The notes under the pieces: generated by a model | The model's database searches: none | Told to the model about the DNA's origin: nothing | The model's input: the letters and a program-made list of their open reading frames with translations, nothing else | Part shown: piece by piece, positions 8,285 through 18,116 of the stretch | How the letters are laid out: the number at the start of each line of letters is the position of its first letter | Numbering within the stretch: the stretch's first letter is position 1 | Source of the DNA: Caldicellulosiruptor kronotskyensis 2002 | GTDB taxonomy: Bacteria; Bacillota; Thermoanaerobacteria; Caldicellulosiruptorales; Caldicellulosiruptoraceae | Length of the DNA stretch: 64,000 nucleotides | Direction: 5' to 3' | NCBI RefSeq assembly: GCF_000166775.1 | Contig: NC_014720.1 | Location: 2,381,001 to 2,445,000 of the forward strand | Program-made: the position numbers and the translations under genes

Positions 8285-9430
8285 ATGGAAACCTTTTGGC
8301 TGTTTATAATATGCTCTTTATTATTTGCTCTAAATTTTTTCGTTACTAAAAAATTTGGACTAAAAAACGTTGAGTATGAAATCTACTTTGAAGAAAATAA
8401 AAAAACTGAAGGTGATGAGATTCATATTGTTGAAAGAATTTACAACGGTAAAGCTCTGCCACTTCCATGGGTAAAATCCGAATTTGAAGTATCAGCATCA
8501 TTTTTCATGGAAAATGCAAAAAATTATGTAGTGGGAGATAAATTAAGGTACATCAGCATTTTCTTTCTTCTACCTTACCAGCAAATAATTAGGCGTCATA
8601 AATTTGTTGCAACAAAAAGAGGGTTTTATAAGCTTGACAAAATTTATCTTGTCACTGGTGACCTTTTCGGTCTTTCAATGGATGACAGGTGTTACTATGT
8701 AAATTCCAATATTACCATTTACCCTGCATTTTTGGACCTGAAAAAACACCTTCTGCCCCGTTCAAGCCTCTCAGGCGAAGTTGTGGTAAAAAGGCATTAT
8801 TATGAAGATATATTTCACTTTGCAGGGATAAGAGAGTATCAGTCTTTTGACTCTTTCAACAGAATAAACTGGAACGCAACTGCAAAATATAATACTTTGA
8901 TGGTAAACAAGTATGAATACACCTCGTCAGGTGATGCTTTAATACTTTTAAATGTCCAAAGTTCAGAGTATGAAAGAAAAGAGGTTTTCAACAAAAACGC
9001 AATCGAACTTGGAATAAAGATTGCAGCAAGCCTGACAAAAGAATGCTTAGATAATCACATTCCAGTTGGTTTTGTTTGCAATGGCATAGATGAAGAGACT
9101 CTTGAGCCGCTTGAAATCTTGCTGCCATCACAAGATTCAAATCAGCTTTTAAAAATTCTCGAAACACTTGCACACATTAAAATTCAGGTAAACGAATACT
9201 TTGAAGCTTTTCTTTATCAAGTTTTAAGAAGTTACAACTTTCGTGAGCTTTTTATAATAACTTCTTTTGTTAACAAGGAGATGGAAAACTCTATCCTTCT
9301 TTATTCCTCACTCGGAGTTAAGTTTACTATTATTCTTCTTGAATATGATGAAAAACCTTTCAAATTAGAATCAGAAAATGTAAGAATTTTTCTGGCAAAA
9401 CAGCATCTTTTAGAAAATGTTAGAACTTAA
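8285..9430 (+). CDS. DUF58-family protein
   Basis: 381 aa with one N-terminal hydrophobic anchor (about 4-22) and a beta-rich region. The conserved DUF58 block follows around residues 190-220 (REYQSFDSFNRINW, then NATAKYNTLMVNKYE). DUF58 proteins usually accompany MoxR ATPases and transglutaminase-like membrane proteins, and may carry a von Willebrand A-like fold. Here the gene stands alone, so a role cannot be inferred from partners. Start ATG is supported by GAGAGG. Confidence 0.8.
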   Translation: METFWLFIICSLLFALNFFVTKKFGLKNVEYEIYFEENKKTEGDEIHIVERIYNGKALPLPWVKSEFEVSASFFMENAKNYVVGDKLRYISIFFLLPYQQIIRRHKFVATKRGFYKLDKIYLVTGDLFGLSMDDRCYYVNSNITIYPAFLDLKKHLLPRSSLSGEVVVKRHYYEDIFHFAGIREYQSFDSFNRINWNATAKYNTLMVNKYEYTSSGDALILLNVQSSEYERKEVFNKNAIELGIKIAASLTKECLDNHIPVGFVCNGIDEETLEPLEILLPSQDSNQLLKILETLAHIKIQVNEYFEAFLYQVLRSYNFRELFIITSFVNKEMENSILLYSSLGVKFTIILLEYDEKPFKLESENVRIFLAKQHLLENVRT

Positions 9431-9435
9431 ATAAT

Positions 9436-9475
9436 AGCCGCAGGCAGGTTCTTCTTTTTTATTGTACCTGCGGCT
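9436..9475 (+). terminator. Hairpin between convergent DUF58 and pullulanase genes
   Basis: AGCCGCAGG pairs with CCTGCGGCT across a T-rich loop. The tail on either strand is only weakly T-rich, so efficiency is uncertain. Confidence 0.55.
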
Positions 9476-9504
9476 TGAATTCTTTGAGTAAGTTCAAAAA
9501 GATT

Positions 9505-11982
9505 TTATTTCTGATATGCTATAAAAAGACTGACAGGTGAAATTTCAAAACTGCCTATTGCTTCCAGTTCATTTTCTTCTGAAAATATTATACCATCATT
9601 TGCTTTTATCTTCCATACTCCTTCAGGAAGTGTAATTACCTTCTTTTCTTTAAAAGGATTATATGCAACAATTATTTTTTTCCATGCATCATAGGGATAC
9701 GAAATCAAAAAAACCACAATGCCATCAGGTGCTGGCAAGAATTTTAAATATTTTCTTATTTCACCTGATGAACGCATTCTAAACGCCACATGTTCTTTTC
9801 GCAGTTTTATAAGGTCACAATAAAATTTAAAAGTGTCATAAAACTTCTCTTTTAAACTCCAGTCAATCTTGTTTATACTATCCCCTGCATTGTATGTGTT
9901 CGGATGTCCTCCTTTGCTCCTATTGAACTCAACTCCACCATGCAAAAACGCAATGCCCTGAGATGTTAAAATTATTGAATTCGCCAAGCGGCATACCCGG
10001 TCAATCCAGAATATATCTTCGCCAACCATTGTCTTTAGTGCCTTGTCAAAAAGAGTTAAATTATCATGGCATGAAACATAATTAACACATTCATCTGGTT
10101 CCTTTGCAAAATCGTCAATAGCTGCCTTTATACCTTGTTTTAATCTCTCAACATCAGAAAGATTTCCATGCATATACCCTGTTTTAAATCCGTCAAGGTC
10201 ACCTCTTATACTATCTCTTATTCTATCGTTAAAAAGTCCAATGGAATATCCATGGTGCGCTGTTGACTCAATTGTTGCCCTCTCTTCTAAAAGGCACACA
10301 CTATCTCCCATCACCCATCCTTCACCATAAATAAGGGCATACGGATTTCGCTTGCGCACTTCTTTTGCAATCATTCTCATGGTAAGTGTATCAATAAGCC
10401 CCATTAAGTCAAATCTAAAGCCATCTATGTGAAAATCTTCTGTCCAGTATATAATTGTATCAAGTATAAACTTTCGGACCATTGGCTTTTCTGTCGCAAT
10501 CTCATTACCACAGCCTGTTGCGTTTGAATAGTCGCCATAGTCATCTATTCTGTAAAAATAGCCGGGAACAATTTTGTCAAAAATAGAGAACTTGCCACCT
10601 TTTATATGGTACGTGTGGTTGAAAACAACATCCATCACAACACCTATGCCGTTTTGGTGCAAAGTTTTAATCATGGTCTTAAGTTCTTTTAAAGCCTCAA
10701 TTCTACCACTTTTTGTTGAATACCAGTACTCAGGACATTGATACAAAACAGGGTCATATCCCCAGTTGTATTTTTTATCAGGATTTTTATCATCAACACT
10801 CCCAAAATCAGAAATAGGAAGAAGATGAATATGTGTAATTCCAAGCTCTTTTAAATGTAAAAGCCCTGTTGAAAACTTTTCTTTGTAAAAACTCTTCTGA
10901 CAAAGACCTAAAAACTTTCCTCTAAACTTTTCATCTACACCTGAGGTTTCATCAATTGTAAAGTCTCGCACATGCATCTCGTAAATGATAGCATCTTGTT
11001 GTTTTTCTATCGTTTTCACAAACTCATCCTGCTGCCAGCCTTCAATAATAGTATCTGCTGGGTCAAATATGAAAGATTTTTGAGAGTTTGAGGAAGAAGC
11101 TTTCGAGTAAGGGTCAGGAACCTCATACACAATAAACCCTTCGTCTTCATCATAATTGTAATGCCAAACCTCATAAAGATAGTAGTGGTTTTTCAAGTCT
11201 CCTGTAAGATATATGTTCCATGTACCATTCTCAGAACGTGCCATCTCTTTTTCGAACCTGAAATTTTCACTCTCATCATATACCTTAACCTTTACTTTGT
11301 ATGCTGTGGGTGCCCACAGTTTAAAGTAAGTGCCGTATGGCTCATACTTTATTCCAAGCTCACCTGGGTAAAAAAACTCAGGCCTTGTTAGAATTTCTCT
11401 TGGTCTTGCCCAGATATGCTCTGATTTATAGACAACCTTGTATTTTAAATTTGGCAATAATCTATTTGAGGTGGTAATTCTTATTATATTTGTAAAAGCC
11501 GTTTCTCTGTTAAAGTATTCAGTTATAACAATATCGTTACCAAATCCTGGTGGATACCAAAGTTTTTGGCTCGCACCTTCTGCAAATTTAAATTTTTGTC
11601 CTATCTTTATTTCTTTTAAATCCTTTATAAGCTCATATCTGCCTCTCAATTTAGAGTATGTCATCTCCCACTCAGGTGAAATTTGCCAGTCGTTCATTTC
11701 ACCAATTACGAAAACTGGTTTTTTGTATGGTTTTCTATGATAGTCAAAATGTCCTTCTTTTAAAACAAACCTTATCTTTCCTTTTTGTTCGCATATTTCA
11801 TAACCTCTTGCTTCTGCTTCAACTGGATTGTCAGAGTGAGGAATTACCTTGTCTATTTTTTCTATGTTTATTTCTTCTTCATTCAGAAACACTTTAAAAT
11901 CTTCTTTCTTTACAGGGTGAACCATTTGGGAAAGTACTACAACTATTTCGTTAAAATCATCTATATATGCTCTCACTAACAT
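9505..11982 (-). CDS. pulA: Type I pullulanase (intracellular)
   Basis: Debranching GH13 enzyme cleaving alpha-1,6 links in pullulan, starch and glycogen. The diagnostic YNWGYDP is at 406-412. The catalytic triad is D525 (GFRFDLM), E554 (YGEGW) and D640 (SCHDN), and DVVFNHTY is conserved. The N-terminal ~200 residues are beta-rich accessory domains and a CBM48-like module follows. There is no signal peptide, so it probably acts on glycogen or imported maltodextrins. I chose the ATG at 11980-11982 (825 aa), preceded by AGGTGG; a GTG three codons earlier overlaps that site. It is monocistronic. Confidence 0.93.
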   Translation of the reverse strand: MLVRAYIDDFNEIVVVLSQMVHPVKKEDFKVFLNEEEINIEKIDKVIPHSDNPVEAEARGYEICEQKGKIRFVLKEGHFDYHRKPYKKPVFVIGEMNDWQISPEWEMTYSKLRGRYELIKDLKEIKIGQKFKFAEGASQKLWYPPGFGNDIVITEYFNRETAFTNIIRITTSNRLLPNLKYKVVYKSEHIWARPREILTRPEFFYPGELGIKYEPYGTYFKLWAPTAYKVKVKVYDESENFRFEKEMARSENGTWNIYLTGDLKNHYYLYEVWHYNYDEDEGFIVYEVPDPYSKASSSNSQKSFIFDPADTIIEGWQQDEFVKTIEKQQDAIIYEMHVRDFTIDETSGVDEKFRGKFLGLCQKSFYKEKFSTGLLHLKELGITHIHLLPISDFGSVDDKNPDKKYNWGYDPVLYQCPEYWYSTKSGRIEALKELKTMIKTLHQNGIGVVMDVVFNHTYHIKGGKFSIFDKIVPGYFYRIDDYGDYSNATGCGNEIATEKPMVRKFILDTIIYWTEDFHIDGFRFDLMGLIDTLTMRMIAKEVRKRNPYALIYGEGWVMGDSVCLLEERATIESTAHHGYSIGLFNDRIRDSIRGDLDGFKTGYMHGNLSDVERLKQGIKAAIDDFAKEPDECVNYVSCHDNLTLFDKALKTMVGEDIFWIDRVCRLANSIILTSQGIAFLHGGVEFNRSKGGHPNTYNAGDSINKIDWSLKEKFYDTFKFYCDLIKLRKEHVAFRMRSSGEIRKYLKFLPAPDGIVVFLISYPYDAWKKIIVAYNPFKEKKVITLPEGVWKIKANDGIIFSEENELEAIGSFEISPVSLFIAYQK

Positions 11983-12171
11983 TAAAACCACCTATCTTTT
12001 TCTAAAGAATAGGATATGCAATATTCTGAAATTATATATCATTTATACCCTTTTTTAAAGTAAAAAAAATTGTAGCTTAAGAATACATATGTAAAAGATG
12101 TTTTTAGTCTATTTTTTCTGGGTATATAATATGAGAAAAAAATCTTCTACATATTCAGTGGTGATTAAAAA

Positions 12172-13821
12172 ATGTCTGAAAAAAATAAAGACTTAAACTG
12201 TAAAGCAAATAATTATGCAGCTAAAATATCAATAATATATGCAGTTGTGAGCGCAATTTGGATTTTAATCTCTGATATGCTAACAACAATTTTCTTTGCT
12301 AAAAAAGAGCTTGTTACTTTCATTTCAGTAATTAAAGGCTGGCTCTTTGTGCTTATCACTGCAAGCCTTTTGTATTTTATGATTCGCAAAAAAATCTATT
12401 CGCTTTACCTTTCCGAAAATAAGCTCCAAAATGCTATCGAAGAACTTCAAAAGACAAATGATGAACTTTCTAAAACACAGGAAAAGCTTGTTATCCAGTA
12501 CAAAAAACTTGCAAAAAATCAAGAAAAGATAAAAGAGCTTGCTTACTTTGACCAGCTAACTAATCTGCCAAATAGAAATCATTTTATGTTAGCTCTCGAA
12601 AAGGCTATCAGGGATGCTCATTTCAAAGGGCAGCAACTTGCTCTGATGTGTATCGATATTGATAATTTCAGTAAAATTAATAATACTCTTGGTCATGCGA
12701 CTGGTGACGTTGTTTTAAAAGAAATTGCGCAAAGGCTTAAAGAAGCGGTGGGTAATAACGGGTTTGTTGCAAGACTAACAGGAGATGAGTTTGGAATAAT
12801 AATTTATAATTTTCTTGATTTTAACGTCTTGAATTACTTTATCTATAAAATTTTTAATTTATTTTCAATATCATGGGAAATAATGGAATATAATTTTAAC
12901 ATTACACCAAGTATGGGGATTGCTATATATCCTTCAGATGGGCAGGATGGGATATCACTTTTGAAAAACGCCGACAAAGCTTTAAAACTTGCAAAAGAAA
13001 AAGGTAAAAATACTTTTTGTTTTTACAACCTGGAAATGGATAATATACTTCAACAGAGGCTTGAATTCGAATCAGATTTAAAAAAGGCGATTGAAAAAGA
13101 CCAGTTCGTTTTGTATTATCAGCCTATTGTGGACCTCGAAAAAATGCAGATATGTGGAGCAGAAGCACTTATTCGCTGGATACATCCACAAAAGGGGCTT
13201 ATACCGCCCATGTCTTTTATTCCAATTGCTGAGCAGACAGGGCTCATATCACAAATTGGTCAATGGGTATTGGCAAAGGTCATATCGGATTTGAAGAGCA
13301 TCAGAGATGTAACAAATCACAACTTTTATATTTCTTTCAATGCGTCTTTAAGAGAGTTTTCAAGCGCAAATTTTGTTGGTAACGTACTTCATACAATTGA
13401 AGCCTTAAAAGGAGACTCAAATTCCTTGGGAATAGAGATTACTGAATCAGTTGCAATGGCAGACCCTCAAAATACCATAAAGTCACTCAATACTTTAAAA
13501 GAAAAAGGTATTAAAGTTTTTCTTGACGACTTTGGAACAGGCTACTCTTCTTTAAACTATCTAAAACAGCTTCCCATTGATGTTGTTAAAATTGATAGAA
13601 GTTTCATAGCCAATATGAGCACTGACACAAAAGAACAAAAAATAGCCAAAAGCCTGATTGACCTTTCTCACATCTTAGATTTAAAGGTTGTAGCAGAAGG
13701 TATTGAGGATAGTCAGCAGGCTGAGATACTAAAAGCATTTAAGTGTGATTTCGGACAGGGATATTTGTTTGGAAAACCTCTTCCAAAAGACCAATTTATA
13801 GAGTTTGCAAAGAGGTTTTGA
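12172..13821 (+). CDS. Membrane GGDEF-EAL cyclic-di-GMP protein
   Basis: 549 aa: two transmembrane helices (about 19-43 and 48-70) with almost no external loop, a coiled coil (80-122), GGDEF domain (124-285) and EAL domain (300-549). The GGDEF signature reads TGDEF (203-207), which may still be active. The EAL domain looks competent: EAL at 331-333, and the DDFGTGYSS loop followed by KIDRSF. So it may both make and degrade c-di-GMP, or use one domain as a GTP sensor. No periplasmic sensor domain is visible. It stands alone. Confidence 0.92.
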   Translation: MSEKNKDLNCKANNYAAKISIIYAVVSAIWILISDMLTTIFFAKKELVTFISVIKGWLFVLITASLLYFMIRKKIYSLYLSENKLQNAIEELQKTNDELSKTQEKLVIQYKKLAKNQEKIKELAYFDQLTNLPNRNHFMLALEKAIRDAHFKGQQLALMCIDIDNFSKINNTLGHATGDVVLKEIAQRLKEAVGNNGFVARLTGDEFGIIIYNFLDFNVLNYFIYKIFNLFSISWEIMEYNFNITPSMGIAIYPSDGQDGISLLKNADKALKLAKEKGKNTFCFYNLEMDNILQQRLEFESDLKKAIEKDQFVLYYQPIVDLEKMQICGAEALIRWIHPQKGLIPPMSFIPIAEQTGLISQIGQWVLAKVISDLKSIRDVTNHNFYISFNASLREFSSANFVGNVLHTIEALKGDSNSLGIEITESVAMADPQNTIKSLNTLKEKGIKVFLDDFGTGYSSLNYLKQLPIDVVKIDRSFIANMSTDTKEQKIAKSLIDLSHILDLKVVAEGIEDSQQAEILKAFKCDFGQGYLFGKPLPKDQFIEFAKRF

Positions 13822-13834
13822 ATAGTATAAAATT

Positions 13835-14278
13835 CTAAAGCCACAGCCACATAATTATGGCATCATCCGGGGGATTAGAATAGTAATTTTTTCTTATACC
13901 CTCCTGGACAAATCCAAAGCTCTTGTAAAGCGAAATAGCAACATGGTTTTTGCTTCTTACCTCAAGTGTGAGACCAACCAAACCATTTTCTTTTGCATAT
14001 GAAATGAGGGCAGAAAGAAGAAGTTTTCCTATCCCCTGCCCTCTTTTTTGAGGATGTACAGCAATATTTGTAATATGACCTTCATCCACAATATGGTGCA
14101 TTCCTGCAAAACCCCATACTCTGCCATCTTCTTCATATACATAATATATAGCAAACTCATTTTTAAGCTCATATTCAAAGCTTTCTCTGCTCCATGGCAC
14201 AGAAAACGATAAAATTTCTATCTCATGCACCATATCAATGTCTTTTTCTGCCATTCTTCTTACTCTACCTTTTATCAT
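13835..14278 (-). CDS. rimI: Ribosomal-protein-S18-alanine N-acetyltransferase-like GNAT
   Basis: 147-aa GNAT acetyltransferase. The acetyl-CoA loop is QKRGQGIG, and the N-terminal PWSRESFEYEL segment is typical of RimI. RimI acetylates the N-terminus of ribosomal protein S18 and lies beside tsaB in many Firmicutes, as here: it overlaps tsaB by 4 bp. The exact substrate in this organism is inferred from family and context. Confidence 0.88.
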   Translation of the reverse strand: MIKGRVRRMAEKDIDMVHEIEILSFSVPWSRESFEYELKNEFAIYYVYEEDGRVWGFAGMHHIVDEGHITNIAVHPQKRGQGIGKLLLSALISYAKENGLVGLTLEVRSKNHVAISLYKSFGFVQEGIRKNYYSNPPDDAIIMWLWL

Positions 14279-14940
14279 ATATTTTGTTCCCTCTCTGCAT
14301 ATGACTTTTTTAGATAAATGGGAACAAGGTCAAAGTGCGAACAAATCTTGCCTTCTTGGGCAATTTCATAAGCTAAAACTCCAACATTTGATGCTTTTTG
14401 ATATTGCAAAAACTTAGGCGAAATTCTAAATTCAGAAAAATCATAAATATCCAAACCCTCACCAAGCAAAATGGGGTTATATTTTTTTGCAAGTTCTTTT
14501 GCTTCTTCAATATCAAGTATCGAAGTTGGATGGTATGTTTTGAGTTTGTCCTCCTCGAATCTGAAAATTCCAGTAAATACCTTTTGTGACTTTGCATCTA
14601 AAACGGGCATTAAAAAATCCGAACAAGCCCAGAAGTTATAGCAAAGAGCCATCAAAGTATCAACACCTATACATGGCTTTGAAGTAGCATAGCAAAAACC
14701 TTTTATTGTTGAAACACCTATTCTGAGCCCAGTAAAAGAACCAGGTCCTACCGATGCTGCAAATAGGTCAACATCTTCTATTTGAATTGATGCATTTTTT
14801 AATACCTGATCAATTAAATCGATTAACATCACAGAGTGAACAAGTTTTGTGTTAAGAACTATCTCAGAAATCACCTTGTAATCTGCCAGCAAAGCAGCGC
14901 TTGCAACCTTGCCAGACGTCTCAATCGCCAATATCTTCAT
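14275..14940 (-). CDS. tsaB: tRNA t6A37 biosynthesis protein TsaB
   Basis: 221-aa ASKHA-fold scaffold of the TsaBDE complex that adds threonylcarbamoyl to A37 of ANN-decoding tRNAs. The N-terminal LAIETSGKVASAA and SVGPGSFTGLRIG motifs are diagnostic. It overlaps tsaE upstream (20 bp) and rimI downstream (4 bp), so all three are translationally coupled. TsaD and TsaC are not in the window. Confidence 0.93.
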   Translation of the reverse strand: MKILAIETSGKVASAALLADYKVISEIVLNTKLVHSVMLIDLIDQVLKNASIQIEDVDLFAASVGPGSFTGLRIGVSTIKGFCYATSKPCIGVDTLMALCYNFWACSDFLMPVLDAKSQKVFTGIFRFEEDKLKTYHPTSILDIEEAKELAKKYNPILLGEGLDIYDFSEFRISPKFLQYQKASNVGVLAYEIAQEGKICSHFDLVPIYLKKSYAEREQNI

Positions 14941-15394
14941 CTTTTTCTATCACATCCTCAACATTTTTGTACTTTTCCCCAACACCTGTTATCAATATTT
15001 TTCGAATATCCTCATCTATCTTCTGAATCTCAACCTTTAAATATTCTTTGGGATGAAGCCTTTTTAACTTATCAGCCCATTCAATTATCACTATACCATC
15101 ACCATAAAAATACTCCTCATACCCTATATCCTCAAGCTCTGTCTCTTCAATTCTGTAAATGTCAAAATGATAAATTAAAATGCCATCTTTTCCTTCATAC
15201 ACATGAAATATAGTAAACGTTGGACTTGAAATATCTTCAATCCCAAAAGCCTTAGCAATTCCAGATGTTAGTGCAGTTTTTCCGCTACCAAGTTCTCCTT
15301 CTAAGGTAACAATTGCACCTTTGAAAAGATTTCTTCCAATGTTATATCCAATCGAAACTGTCTCATCATACGAATAAGACATTATCTCCTTCAT
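14921..15394 (-). CDS. tsaE: tRNA t6A37 biosynthesis ATPase TsaE
   Basis: 157-aa P-loop ATPase. The Walker A is GELGSGKT (34-41), SSPTFTIFHVYEG follows, and IYHFDIYRIE and IIEWADKL complete the family pattern. It energises the TsaBD complex in t6A synthesis. First gene of tsaE-tsaB-rimI. The ATG at 15394 has no clear ribosome site. A second ATG four codons later follows AAGGAG at a short 3-nt spacing, so the start is uncertain by four residues. Confidence 0.92.
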   Translation of the reverse strand: MKEIMSYSYDETVSIGYNIGRNLFKGAIVTLEGELGSGKTALTSGIAKAFGIEDISSPTFTIFHVYEGKDGILIYHFDIYRIEETELEDIGYEEYFYGDGIVIIEWADKLKRLHPKEYLKVEIQKIDEDIRKILITGVGEKYKNVEDVIEKDEDIGD

Positions 15395-15413
15395 TTTTCA
15401 TAGTTTCCCCTTT

Positions 15414-16580
15414 TTATTTGCGATGATATACAACTTTGCCATCAATCAAGACATATTCAACCTCGGAAAATATATCAAAAGGATGACCTTTGTATATTAC
15501 AATATCAGCATCTTTGCCTTCCCTTATACTCCCAACTCTGTTATCAATTCCTAAAATCTTTGCAGGGTTTATAGTAATTGCTTTTAGAGCCTCTATCTCA
15601 TCCATTCCGCTCTTGCACGCAAGCGCGCTACATAAAACAAGATATTTTTGCGGAATGACAGGATGGTCAGTCATAATAGCAACAAGAATGCCTTCTTTAG
15701 AAAGTATTCCTGGATTTTTGAAATCAAGGTTTTTAAGCTCAACCTTTGACCTATCAGTAAGGTTTGGTCCAACAATACATGGAATATTTTCTTGTTTTAG
15801 CTCATCCACAATCAAATATCCGTCTGTGACATGGTCGAGAGTGAGATTCACATCAAATTCTCTGGCAATCCTTATTGCCGTGAATATGTCATCTGCTCTG
15901 TGAGCATGTGCTTTCAGCGGAATTTCTTTTGTTAAAACCTTTATAAGGCTTTCACTTTTCATATCAAACTCTGGCATATCTTTTTCCTCATCCTGCTGAG
16001 CCTCAAGCTTTTTATTTAAGTACTCTCTTGCCTTAAAAAGTGCCTCTCTTAAGATTGCAGCAGTTGCCATGCGTGTTTGAGGCATCTGGTGTTTTTCGTG
16101 ATAAACGCTTTTGGGATTTTCACCGAAAGCAACCTTCATTGCAGCAGGTTCTTTCACAACCATCTTGTCAATTCTCTTGCCAAAAGTTTTGATGACACAA
16201 AACTGCCCACCTATCACATTGGCACTTCCTGGCCCTGTTGCAACACATGTAACGCCACCTTCAATTGCTTCTTCAAAACTTCTGTCAAATGGATTTATAG
16301 CATCAATTGCTCTTAAGTGTGGCGTGACAGGGTCTGAGTCTTCGTTCCCATCAGCTCCTTCAAACCCGACAGAGTCTTCCCACATTCCTATGTGTGAGTG
16401 CGCATCTATAAACCCTGGAAAGACAAGCCTGCCTGTTGCATCTATTACATGAGCATCTTGACTATGTATATTCTCATCAATTAGTGCTATTTTCCCATCT
16501 TTTATCAAAATATCGCCTTTTTCAAGTATTCCTTTCTCATCCATTGTATAGATTTTTGCATTTTTTATTATGATGTCCAT
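15414..16580 (-). CDS. Imidazolonepropionase-like amidohydrolase
   Basis: 388-aa cytoplasmic metal-dependent hydrolase of the amidohydrolase superfamily. DAHSH (H61, H63) gives the first metal ligands; KAHAH, TLDHVTDG and MTDHP supply the later histidines and aspartate. The C-terminal GSIREGKDADIVIY segment is typical. Substrate is unknown: relatives include imidazolonepropionase and prolidases, but no hut genes are nearby. ATG start behind a strong AAAGGAGG. Confidence 0.85.
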   Translation of the reverse strand: MDIIIKNAKIYTMDEKGILEKGDILIKDGKIALIDENIHSQDAHVIDATGRLVFPGFIDAHSHIGMWEDSVGFEGADGNEDSDPVTPHLRAIDAINPFDRSFEEAIEGGVTCVATGPGSANVIGGQFCVIKTFGKRIDKMVVKEPAAMKVAFGENPKSVYHEKHQMPQTRMATAAILREALFKAREYLNKKLEAQQDEEKDMPEFDMKSESLIKVLTKEIPLKAHAHRADDIFTAIRIAREFDVNLTLDHVTDGYLIVDELKQENIPCIVGPNLTDRSKVELKNLDFKNPGILSKEGILVAIMTDHPVIPQKYLVLCSALACKSGMDEIEALKAITINPAKILGIDNRVGSIREGKDADIVIYKGHPFDIFSEVEYVLIDGKVVYHRK

Positions 16581-16615
16581 ATCCTTGATTTTCCTCCTTT
16601 AAATGTATTGCAAGA

Positions 16616-18055
16616 TTATTTGGTTGCATGCATAAGATATGTCATATCAAATTTGGGTTTTAGCGCTAAGTGCGCCTCAACAGGTTTCTGGTAAAGATAT
16701 ACTTTCCCATATTCTTTTGTCAAAACATAAACCTCTTCAAATCCACTTGATTTTATAAGATTTATATACTCAGATGTACTTTTTAGAGTTTTCACCTTTT
16801 CCATAAATTCTGGTCTTATGCCTAAATCAAAATCAAGTTTTAAGACCTCGCCAGAAAGTTTATCAAATGTAATTTCAAGTTTTCCATTCATTATGTAGGC
16901 ATTTCCTATATAGAGTTTATAACTTACAGTGTGTTGATTGTCATTTTCAAATATATAAGATTTAGCTACAACGTATTTGCCAACAAGCAGCTGCATAATC
17001 TGTTCTGCTTTGTCATTTAAAATCTTAGAGTCAACCTTTTTTATTTCACCAGATGATTTTAAATTAGCCATGGCTTTTAATATATTCCCGTACTTGTCAG
17101 CAGTTATACTTACAGTGCCAAAAAAACTTTTTTTAGTGTATGAGTATTCTCCACCTGAAGATACACTAAATTCAGAAGCAGAAAAAGAAATATGTCTTGC
17201 CTGAGAAGAAAGCAGATCTAAAATTTTTCCAAATTTCAGCTTTACGTAGTCAACCTTGGCTCTTTTTTGAGCATAATCAACATAGCTATTGTAATACCGA
17301 ATGCTTAAAGTGTTTGTAGGTAGATTAATTTGTGGATACACCTTACCATCGACAAAGTCATAGTAGACATCCTTTAATCCAAGTATATTGTTCATTGTTG
17401 TATATTTTAAAAAAGAATCACTACTCAAAACAGGTACAACCTTTATGCTACTCAAAATTTTGCTCTCTTCATTTCCTTTTTTGGCTGCACTTTTGAAGTT
17501 AATATCTATATACCAGTTTATATTAAATTCTAAAAGTTCACCATTATCTCTGTTAAGTACAACTGTTGCCCAGTTTCCTAAAACCTTTTTGTCTCCTTCG
17601 TATCGATTAAAAACACAAACATAAGCGTTTGGCATTGACGCTACTTCAATCTCAACATTCCCTTTTGTATACGGCGCAAATTTATACAAAAGCTTGAAAG
17701 CTTTTGCTTTTACATCACTTATCGAAAATCTGTTAACTGTATCTGAGGGAGTCAATTTCTTAAAAAAAACTATTGACTGGTCTTCTTTCATATATATTTC
17801 ATATTTTGATTTTGTGTCTTCAAAAAGATATTTGAACATAAAGGTATCATCCGGTAACTTTTCAATGATAATGTTGTCCTCAACAAGCTTTGCATTTTTC
17901 AGTTCAAACATATTTTTTATATAGGTTATGTTGTCATTTTGGGATGGTGTATTTTTGACCGTAAAATTTCTGATTAAAAGGATTATAAACAAAATTCCAA
18001 ATACAAACGCTGCAATGCTTATTCCAAGTCTTTTTGTATAGATCTTAATTTTCAT
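16616..18055 (-). CDS. Membrane-anchored PepSY/YcdB-like protein
   Basis: 479 aa with one N-terminal transmembrane helix (about 11-30) and a large extracytoplasmic part. Repeated alpha/beta segments resemble PepSY/YcdB units, for example NRDNGELLEFNINW and FDKLSGEVLKLDFDLG. Such domains often regulate extracellular peptidases; no catalytic motif is visible. Family assignment is tentative. Confidence 0.55.
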   Translation of the reverse strand: MKIKIYTKRLGISIAAFVFGILFIILLIRNFTVKNTPSQNDNITYIKNMFELKNAKLVEDNIIIEKLPDDTFMFKYLFEDTKSKYEIYMKEDQSIVFFKKLTPSDTVNRFSISDVKAKAFKLLYKFAPYTKGNVEIEVASMPNAYVCVFNRYEGDKKVLGNWATVVLNRDNGELLEFNINWYIDINFKSAAKKGNEESKILSSIKVVPVLSSDSFLKYTTMNNILGLKDVYYDFVDGKVYPQINLPTNTLSIRYYNSYVDYAQKRAKVDYVKLKFGKILDLLSSQARHISFSASEFSVSSGGEYSYTKKSFFGTVSITADKYGNILKAMANLKSSGEIKKVDSKILNDKAEQIMQLLVGKYVVAKSYIFENDNQHTVSYKLYIGNAYIMNGKLEITFDKLSGEVLKLDFDLGIRPEFMEKVKTLKSTSEYINLIKSSGFEEVYVLTKEYGKVYLYQKPVEAHLALKPKFDMTYLMHATK

Positions 18056-18116
18056 AACAATCGGTTTTTTAAAACCTTCCCTCGCTTTTTCAAAGCAGAT
18101 TGTTACTTTAATTGTA

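Noticed and set aside
14836..15213. 125-codon plus-strand frame opposite tsaE/tsaB
   Set aside because: No ribosome site; lies wholly antisense to two well-supported conserved genes.
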